DNA from: Planctomycetia bacterium
Lineage (GTDB): Bacteria; Planctomycetota; Planctomycetia; Gemmatales; Gemmataceae
NCBI GenBank assembly: GCA_025356615.1
Contig: JANXSH010001356.1
Span: forward strand, 1 to 17,434
Direction: 5' to 3'
Length of the DNA: 17,434 nt
Part shown: piece by piece, positions 13,104-17,434 of the stretch
Layout: each line of letters starts with the position of its first letter
How positions within the stretch are numbered: position 1 is the stretch's first letter
Position numbers and translations under genes: made by a program
Notes under the pieces: generated by a model
Told to the model about the DNA's origin: nothing
Databases searched by the model: none
Seen by the model: the letters and a program-made list of their open reading frames with translations, nothing else

Positions 13104-13140
13104 GGGGGGCAAGGTAAAGTGATGACGACACCGTTTCTGG
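13104..13140 (+). repeat. 37-bp direct repeat, copy 1
   Basis: Begins GGGGGGCAAGGTAAAGTGAT and ends ACCGTTTCTGG. The copy at 13185-13221 is identical, period 81 bases. The 397-base gap 13003-13399 otherwise holds a hairpin and a weak promoter but no gene. Confidence 0.9.
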
Positions 13141-13141
13141 C

Positions 13142-13164
13142 CTGATCCGCAATTTGCGGATCAG
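13142..13164. repeat. hairpin between the two 37-bp repeats
   Basis: CTGATCCGCA (13142-13151) pairs with TGCGGATCAG (13155-13164) around ATT. It sits just after copy 1 of the 37-bp repeat. No T-run follows, so it is not an ordinary terminator. Confidence 0.75.
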
Positions 13165-13184
13165 ATACAAGCGTCGAGGGCCGA

Positions 13185-13221
13185 GGGGGGCAAGGTAAAG
13201 TGATGACGACACCGTTTCTGG
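13185..13221 (+). repeat. 37-bp direct repeat, copy 2
   Basis: Identical to 13104-13140. The sequence after this copy differs and adds a 6-bp hairpin, GACACC (13208-13213) with GGTGTC (13220-13225), that uses the end of the repeat. Confidence 0.9.
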
Positions 13222-13266
13222 TGTCATCCTTCACGCTGATGCTTTCAAGCCCACCGACCTTGCAAT

Positions 13267-13295
13267 TTGCTGATTCCGACTGTATCGATTATTCT
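13267..13295 (+). promoter_or_regulatory. possible promoter of the Panacea/PemK operon
   Basis: TTGCTG (13267-13272) and TATTCT (13290-13295) are 17 bases apart, about 105 bases before the GTG start at 13400. The -10 matches at 4 of 6 positions and the -35 at 3 of 6. The region is locally AT-rich. Confidence 0.35.
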
Positions 13296-13399
13296 GTCTG
13301 AAACATTTGTTCAGGACGACATCCGGGCTGTTCAGGGTGCGATTGGGTGGATATGCTGGCATTGACGGATGGTCTGTGTCTCGCATGGGAGGAATTATC

Positions 13400-13987
13400 G
13401 TGTCTCTCGCAGTGTCGGTAGCCAAAGAACTCGTCAGGCTTTCCTTCGCGGAAGTCGAGGCTGATCCTTTGACCGACCTCCGCCTGCAAAAATTGCTCTA
13501 CTACGCGCAGGCGTGGTCGTTGGTTGTTCGCGGCAGCGAACTCTTCCCCGAGGAACTGGTGGCGTGGCGGCATGGCCCCGTCGTCGTCGAGGTCTACAAG
13601 GGACTGCCGCAGGGACAAGGGGCCAGCGTGATTCCTGCCGACGAGTATACCGAGCAGCCCGACCTCCTCGACGAAGAGAAGGAGTTCGTGGGTCGGGTCT
13701 GGGATTCGTACAAAGAGCATTCGGCGATTCGCCTCGCCAGGATGACGCACGACGAAACTCCCTGGAAGAATGCTTGGGGGGACCGTCCGAGAGCCGACGT
13801 GGGGAACGACCCCATCCTCGTCGATGACATGGAGGAATACTTCAGTCAACAAACGATGCCTGCCGCGCTTGCCGAGTACGAACACCGGCTCCGCAAGCGA
13901 GAAGAAGAGGCATGCCACCGGCTCACGATGCGGCCCAAGATCGATGTCGCGCGCCTGCTCCCGAAGTCCCTCGTCGCGGGCGGATGA
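13400..13987 (+). CDS. Panacea-domain (DUF4065/SocA-like) antitoxin, 195 aa
   Basis: GTG at 13400 is preceded by GGAGG at 13388-13392; the open frame before it is longer but lacks a site. After MSLAVSVAKELVRLSFAEVE, the conserved LTDLRLQKLLYYAQAWSLVV and EELVAWRHGPVVVEVYKGL segments (about residues 22-72) match the Panacea domain of phage-related GepA/SocA proteins. This domain serves as antitoxin to many unrelated toxins. A helical tail follows, possibly the toxin-specific part. The stop overlaps the toxin start as ATGA, giving antitoxin-first order. It probably binds and neutralises the PemK-like product at 13984. Confidence 0.8.
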   Translation: MSLAVSVAKELVRLSFAEVEADPLTDLRLQKLLYYAQAWSLVVRGSELFPEELVAWRHGPVVVEVYKGLPQGQGASVIPADEYTEQPDLLDEEKEFVGRVWDSYKEHSAIRLARMTHDETPWKNAWGDRPRADVGNDPILVDDMEEYFSQQTMPAALAEYEHRLRKREEEACHRLTMRPKIDVARLLPKSLVAGG

Positions 13988-14364
13988 TGCCAGTGCGAAT
14001 CATTTACTCTCGCGGGACTGTCGTTGTTTTCGCCCAAGACCAGGACATGCGCGGGGGCAATCGCAAGAACCGCCCCGTCGTCTTGGTGAACGACTTCACC
14101 GACGAGGACGAGTTCGCGGTCGGGGTGGCGATTACAGGCGAATTCGCCCGCCCACTTCCACCAACTTCAATACCCTTGCCCTTTCAGCGAAAGGGGAGCC
14201 GGGGGCGATGCCAGACCGGCCTTACGAAAGATTCGGTTGCCGTTTGCGACTGGCTGGTTCATACGCGCGCTGATGGCATCCTCGAGAGGATAGGCTACCT
14301 CCCGCCGGAGCCGCTGGAACACATCCTCGATCAACTCGACATACTGTTCCCACCAGAAGACTAA
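13984..14364 (+). CDS. PemK/MazF-type toxin, 126 aa
   Basis: Starts in the ATGA overlap at 13984; a second ATG follows at once. Residues MMPVRIIYSRGTVVVFAQDQ, then RGGNRKNRPVVLVNDF, match the beta-barrel opening of PemK/MazF mRNA interferases (G-x-x-x-x-x, then x-K-x-R-P-V-V-V). The later TGLTKDSVAVCDWL and RIGYLPPEPLEHILDQLDIL segments match the C-terminal half. The predicted activity is mRNA cleavage to stop growth when the antitoxin is lost. An insert around residues 55-80 (LPPTSIPLPFQRKG) is longer than in short MazF proteins. No frameshift is seen, so the gene is probably functional. Confidence 0.8.
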   Translation: MMPVRIIYSRGTVVVFAQDQDMRGGNRKNRPVVLVNDFTDEDEFAVGVAITGEFARPLPPTSIPLPFQRKGSRGRCQTGLTKDSVAVCDWLVHTRADGILERIGYLPPEPLEHILDQLDILFPPED

Positions 14365-14513
14365 CCAAGCCGACCGGGTCCATTCTCCACGCTAACCGCC
14401 CGCGTGTTTCGATCCCTCTCGGCTGGCGCGTCAGCGGCACCGCCTTGATTGGGGCGGGGTCACGACCATCGGGTACAACGGGGAAGGATCCCCACCCCCG
14501 ACAGGGCCTCCCC

Positions 14514-14801
14514 ATGAAGAGTATCCTCCGAAGCAACGATTACGAGGTCGAGTCGGTGCGGTCGGGGCCGTACCCCCTGCTGCGCGACTGCACGGTTCGC
14601 GGCACCGCGATTGCGCTCGAGGCTTCCTCACCCGAAGCGATCGCGTCCGAAGTGATCCACACGGCCCGCGCGTCGGTCGCTCGTGTGGCCGCCGACAGCA
14701 TCCCCCACGCGATCGAGATCACGTTCGACGAGGCTGGATCGTGTCGCACCGCAGACTACACCCTGTCATTCCGGCAAGTCCGTCGGGCCGTCGCGGCGTG
14801 A
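14514..14801 (+). CDS. small hypothetical protein, 95 aa
   Basis: Start taken at ATG 14514 (MKSILRSNDYEVESVRSGPY), without a clear ribosome-binding site. The frame extends upstream as low-quality sequence. A middle helix, SPEAIASEVIHTARASVARV, is followed by a beta-type end (ADYTLSFRQVRRAVAA). No known family. It lies 149 bases after the toxin; that gap holds no clear signal. Confidence 0.6.
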   Translation: MKSILRSNDYEVESVRSGPYPLLRDCTVRGTAIALEASSPEAIASEVIHTARASVARVAADSIPHAIEITFDEAGSCRTADYTLSFRQVRRAVAA

Positions 14802-14872
14802 GTCGGGCCTTGATATGCAAGCTATGGCCTCGCGCCCCTCGAGGGACGCAGCGCTGGACGCGGGCGTTCGAC

Positions 14873-16225
14873 TCACCCCGGAACGCCACCGACGTACTTT
14901 AGCCAGGGTTGTTCCTCCCCGCCGAAGAAGTTGCCGAGCCACTTCCTGAACTTCGGCTCGTAGCCCTTCCTCCTGTTCCACGTCTGATAGTTCTTGATGG
15001 CGGTCATCATCCGGACCGGATCCTCGCCGTCCGCGAGGAGTGCCTTCACCCGCTGGATCCCTCCCGGCATCAGGCGCGTCGGGCCTATCAGATCCTGGTA
15101 GGCGGACTCGATGTCCTCGGCCGTGATCCGCTTGCGTCGCCCCTCGCCCCTGAACATCTCCGCCGTGCCTTCGGCGGCTTGCCGGGCGAGATGGGGCCAG
15201 TGCGAGAGATCCACGAGGTACGTCGCGCAGCGCCCCCGTCCCTGGTGGGCTTGGGAATTGCCGAAGTGCTTCGGATCGCCCACCCGACGCATGAACCCGT
15301 CCTTGACAGTACTGGCGATGTACCTACCGACGTTCCTCTGAGAGATGCCCAGCATGTACGGACGGGCGAGAACGTCTTGCGGCAAGCCGATGGGCTTCGC
15401 TCCCAATGTTACCTGAGCGTAGGCGCAGAGGCTGACGAAGCGGATGTAGGATTGGGCGTAATTGGTCCGCCCGATGGGCGTCGGCTCGGCGTCGGCCCGC
15501 CGCAACGCCTCTTGGAGAGGGTTCTCCCCGTAGGGGCAGCGGATCCGAACCCAAAGGTCGCGGAACTCCACCTCGGCGTCGTTCGGGCCGACGCCGAGGT
15601 GGGTCGTCCAGTGGTCACCGGAGGGGTTCCTGCCTATTCGCCTGAGAAGTCCATCGACGAGATCCCAGGCCGCCCCCGGATCGAGGCTTACGAGCTCGTC
15701 GTCACCGCGAAGGAGGTAGACGAACGCGAACAGCGGCGTGTGCCAGTCGGGGGATCTTTCCCGACGCTCGATGGCCCTCTGGAGTATCCGGGGGAACCGC
15801 GAGCCGAGTTCGTATGCGGTCTTCCAATCCAGGGTATTTCCGTCTTGGGTTTTCTCTTCCTTCTCCAAGACTCCACACGATCCCTCTCCGCCCGCGACAG
15901 CGGCTCGGAGAGAGTCGGAGGGAGTCCTGAAGTCAGGAGAATCAAGACAGACATATTCCGACTCGGAAGGTCCGTTATTCGCCGCGACGGGCGGTCGGAC
16001 CTCCCGGACCGCCCTCTTCCGGGTCTCGCTAGCCGCGAGTTCGAGCAACTCGCCACTCGAGAGAGGGGTGGGCAGCGCCTCGTTGAAGGGCACGACTTGC
16101 TCGAAGACCCTGCCCTCGCCCCGGTCGAGAAGTTCGTTTATGCGCGCCGTGAGGGCGTGAAGGGAGTCGGGGACGGGTTCGGACGGAGCCTCGCATTTGC
16201 CGCGAGGCGAAGTGGGGGGTATCAT
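14873..16225 (-). CDS. probable replication-initiation protein, 450 aa
   Basis: Start at ATG 16225 (MIPPTSPRGKCEAPSEPVPD) with an AGGAC stretch upstream; the longer frame from 16336 lacks one. Residues 1-130 are polar and probably linker. Residues about 135-260 form a helical domain (SRFPRILQRAIERRERSPDW, AAWDLVDGLLRRIG). Residues 264-340 look like a winged helix: a long helix, then IGLPQDVLARPYMLGISQRN, VGRYIASTVKDGF and a strand before TYLVDLSHW. The end, about 388-446 (MMTAIKNYQTWNRRKGYEPK, FRKWLGNFFGGEEQPWLKYV), resembles the C-terminal tail of phage replication O/DnaD-like proteins. It stands alone on the minus strand and may start replication of the element. Confidence 0.65.
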   Translation of the reverse strand: MIPPTSPRGKCEAPSEPVPDSLHALTARINELLDRGEGRVFEQVVPFNEALPTPLSSGELLELAASETRKRAVREVRPPVAANNGPSESEYVCLDSPDFRTPSDSLRAAVAGGEGSCGVLEKEEKTQDGNTLDWKTAYELGSRFPRILQRAIERRERSPDWHTPLFAFVYLLRGDDELVSLDPGAAWDLVDGLLRRIGRNPSGDHWTTHLGVGPNDAEVEFRDLWVRIRCPYGENPLQEALRRADAEPTPIGRTNYAQSYIRFVSLCAYAQVTLGAKPIGLPQDVLARPYMLGISQRNVGRYIASTVKDGFMRRVGDPKHFGNSQAHQGRGRCATYLVDLSHWPHLARQAAEGTAEMFRGEGRRKRITAEDIESAYQDLIGPTRLMPGGIQRVKALLADGEDPVRMMTAIKNYQTWNRRKGYEPKFRKWLGNFFGGEEQPWLKYVGGVPG

Positions 16226-16263
16226 GTCGTTGTCCTGTCGGCGTCTGCGTAGCGTTCTGAATT

Positions 16264-16292
16264 GCCAGCCGGGGCTCGTCACCCCGGCTGGC
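16264..16292. repeat. strong hairpin upstream of the replication gene
   Basis: GCCAGCCGGGG (16264-16274) pairs exactly with CCCCGGCTGGC (16282-16292), 7-base loop. A further TCTGAA/TTCAGA pair lies outside it. It lies 38 bases upstream of the ATG of 14873..16225. It may be a leader hairpin, an operator or an origin-type structure. No T-run follows on either strand. Confidence 0.8.
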
Positions 16293-16400
16293 TGCGTCTT
16301 CAGACAGTCTCCCATATCGGGCGCTCTCTCGCCCAATCAAACCCCTCCCGAGACACACTCCTCGGCGTCGGTCGCGAGGGCTGACGCGGTTGGGTCGGCG

Positions 16401-16756
16401 ATGCCACCCCTCGAGGAAGCAATCGCTTTCCTCCATCGCCGCCACCTGACCGACAACCAGCGCGCGATGGTCGCCGCCGCCTACCGCGAGCAGGTGGACG
16501 GGATCGCGCGGAAGCTGATGGAGGATGGTGGTAAGAAAGCCGGTCGCGGCAGACCCGCAAAGGGTGCGGCATCCGCGCCGCACCCTATTCCGAAGCGGGC
16601 CGAACTCACCCGCTCCAAGGTCGGCAAGCCCTTCCGCGTCGGCGAGAAGGCGGTGGACGCGATGCCTACCGCTCGCGTGCCCCAACCCCTTGCGGGAGTA
16701 ATCGCGAGCGACGAGTCGGGGCGAGGTACGAGAAGCAACTCGACGAGATCGGCTAG
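16401..16756 (+). pseudogene. broken ParB/HTH-like module 1
   Basis: ATG at 16401 begins MPPLEEAIAFLHRRHLTDNQ, followed by RAMVAAAYRE. This is the R-x-L-T-x-x-Q-R-A-M-x-A-A motif of mobile ParB-like DNA-binding proteins. A basic linker (GGKKAGRGRPAKG) comes next, with an inverted repeat, and then the HTH-like KVGKPFRVGEKAVDAM. Around 16720 protein-like sequence passes to the -1 frame, where it reads ARYEKQLDEIG and stops at 16754-16756. So the module has one frameshift and lacks the N-terminal ParB domain. Confidence 0.55.
16561..16586 (+). repeat. inverted repeat in module 1 linker
   Basis: AGGGTGCGGC (16561-16570) pairs exactly with GCCGCACCCT (16577-16586), 6-base loop. It encodes KGAASAPHPI, between the basic linker and the HTH. 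Confidence 0.85.
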
Positions 16757-16807
16757 CGCCGCATGGAGGAGGGCGGACGCAAGGGCGGTAAGGCCAAAGG
16801 GAAGGGT

Positions 16808-16823
16808 GCGGGCAATTGCCCGC
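16808..16823 (+). repeat. 16-bp perfect palindrome in module 2 linker
   Basis: GCGGGCAATTGCCCGC, encoding part of GAGNCPQ, directly after the basic KGGKAKGKG linker. It is at the equivalent place to the stems at 6767, 16561 and 17222. Confidence 0.85.
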
Positions 16824-16906
16824 AGGCTTTACCGAGCCGGGCCGACGACTCGCGCACCCAGGCCGGGCACCTCGTCGGGCGCGACCCCAAGCAGATCGAC
16901 GCGGGG

Positions 16907-17015
16907 GTCCAGGTATGGGACGGGATGGGATGCAGGTTGCAAGCGTCAATTTCGGAATTGCGAAATTCCGAAATATCTTGCCGGCAACGGTGTCCGGGTG
17001 TGGGACGGAATGCGG
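16907..17015 (+). repeat. imperfect 24-bp duplication around an 11-bp inverted repeat
   Basis: The blocks 16907-16930 and 16992-17015 agree at about 20 of 24 bases and both encode V-x-V-W-D-G-M. Between them ATTTCGGAATT (16949-16959) pairs with AATTCCGAAAT (16964-16974), loop GCGA. This looks like an insertion that duplicated or captured its target. Confidence 0.6.
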
Positions 17016-17221
17016 CGCGAGATGAATGACTATCTCATTCGGTCCTACATGCCGTAAGTGGGGCGAGGCTCGACGAGGCCACGGCGGAGCGAAACAAGGC
17101 GCAGCAGATGGCGGCGGACCCGAGTGTGACGGCTTCCGAGACCGAGGACGTGCGCGACCAACGCCTCGCGGAGCAGTCCCAAGTGGCGGGCAAGGCCGGT
17201 GGGAGGGGGAGGGGGGCGGAT

Positions 17222-17248
17222 AGCCAAGGTAGCGAAACTACCAAGGCT
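17222..17248 (+). repeat. imperfect inverted repeat in module 3 linker
   Basis: AGCCAAGGTAG (17222-17232) pairs with CTACCAAGGCT (17238-17248) at 9 of 11 positions, with an AA/AA internal loop and a CGAAA loop. It is at the equivalent linker place to the other modules. Confidence 0.65.
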
Positions 17249-17350
17249 GTTCAGAGCCGTGGGGCCGAGTACCTCGTCCGCCGCCTCAAGCGCGACGCCC
17301 CGCACATCGCCGACGCCCTCGGGCGCGGCGAGTACAGGTCGGCACGGGCA

Positions 17351-17365
17351 AGCAGGTTACCTGCT
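17351..17365. repeat. 15-base palindrome AGCAGGT-T-ACCTGCT
   Basis: Seven-base arms around one T, just after the RGEYRSARA motif of module 3. Small, but in line with the other hairpins placed between protein motifs in this region. Confidence 0.6.
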
Positions 17366-17434
17366 CGAATCGGGCGGGAAAAGAGGTCCAGGCGAAGGAA
17401 GTGAAGGTTGCTCGATCTCGAGAGGCGGCTCGCC

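Larger units (their letters stand above)
16763..17029 (+). pseudogene. broken ParB/HTH-like module 2
   Basis: ATG 16763 opens MEEGGRKGGKAKGKGAGNCP, then an HTH-like TQAGHLVGRDPKQIDAGVQV. This again has the order basic Gly linker, palindrome, HTH. The frame then passes through a 24-base sequence (16907-16930) that recurs imperfectly at 16992-17015, with an 11-bp inverted repeat between. Coding character returns there in another frame (VRVWDGMRREMNDYL). The start overlaps no ribosome-binding site of note. Remnant rather than intact gene. Confidence 0.5.
17050..17404 (+). pseudogene. broken ParB/HTH-like module 3
   Basis: In this frame VSGARLDEATAERNKAQQMA leads to the basic Gly stretch AGKAGGRGRG, an imperfect hairpin, and then RGAEYLVRRLKRDAPHIADA followed by LGRGEYRSARA. 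That pattern occurs in mobile-element DNA-binding proteins after the HTH region. An ATG at 17108 is the first start codon, but coding character begins earlier. A second small palindrome (17351-17365) follows RSARA, after which the sequence turns into an Arg/Lys-rich end. Confidence 0.45.

Noticed and set aside
13104..13221. CRISPR array
   Set aside because: Only two repeat copies, and the single spacer is a hairpin with part of a longer unrelated sequence. No cas genes.
12670..13234. Minus-strand ORFs with repeated TVSSSLYLAP and RNGVVITLPC peptides
   Set aside because: The repeated peptides are just the 37-bp DNA repeat translated in two frames. No ribosome-binding site or other protein-like sequence.
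14909..16252. 447-aa ORF on the plus strand opposite the replication gene
   Set aside because: Shadow frame. The minus-strand product has recognisable domain-like segments and ordinary composition; this one does not.

Overview
The window is a high-GC bacterial accessory region that reads as an integrated phage- or plasmid-like element. A planctomycete-type host is my inference. It rests on base composition, on zinc-ribbon/membrane proteins with charged linkers (5488..5856 minus, 12223..12749), and on small genes of unknown family. No rRNA, tRNA or CRISPR array was found.

Layout. (1) 1..5491, plus strand: a tightly packed cassette of about ten genes that I cannot assign to named families. Spacing is short, some genes overlap by 4 bases, and the products look like virion-type structural proteins. 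Two gene pairs are out of frame with each other: 2767/3713, and 4140/4823. The second pair has a G_GGG_GGA slippery heptamer in phase. (2) 5488..7190: a zinc-ribbon membrane protein, a small single-TM protein, and a decayed ParB/HTH-type fragment. (3) 7190..7879, minus: a Phd/Doc-like toxin-antitoxin pair. The toxin is split by a 113-bp non-autonomous element with 25-bp inverted repeats and a TA duplication; removing it restores a 137-residue Doc protein exactly. (4) 8178..11294, minus: an operon of eight small genes with a shared ribosome-binding leader, three of them apparent paralogues, ending in a hairpin terminator. (5) 11341..11467: divergent sigma70-type promoters. A palindromic operator sits on the leftward -35, and the same half-site overlaps the rightward -35. 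(6) 11501..14801, plus: an XRE-family regulator, an AlpA/excisionase-like HTH protein, a frameshifted zinc-ribbon gene, two families of short direct repeats, a Panacea (DUF4065) antitoxin overlapping a PemK/MazF-type toxin, and a small unknown gene. (7) 14873..16225, minus: a probable replication-initiation protein. (8) 16401..17404, plus: at least three broken ParB/HTH-like modules.

How the parts fit. The XRE protein probably represses both itself and the leftward operon, like a lysogeny or copy-control switch. The replication protein and the two toxin-antitoxin loci fit maintenance functions, and the leftmost cassette fits particle structure.

The most unusual signal is in the broken ParB/HTH-like modules (6575..6966 and 16401..17404). 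Each carries an inverted repeat at the equivalent place, in the basic Gly-rich linker before or between the HTH segments. The stem sequences are unrelated to each other, so a hairpin is kept while its bases change.
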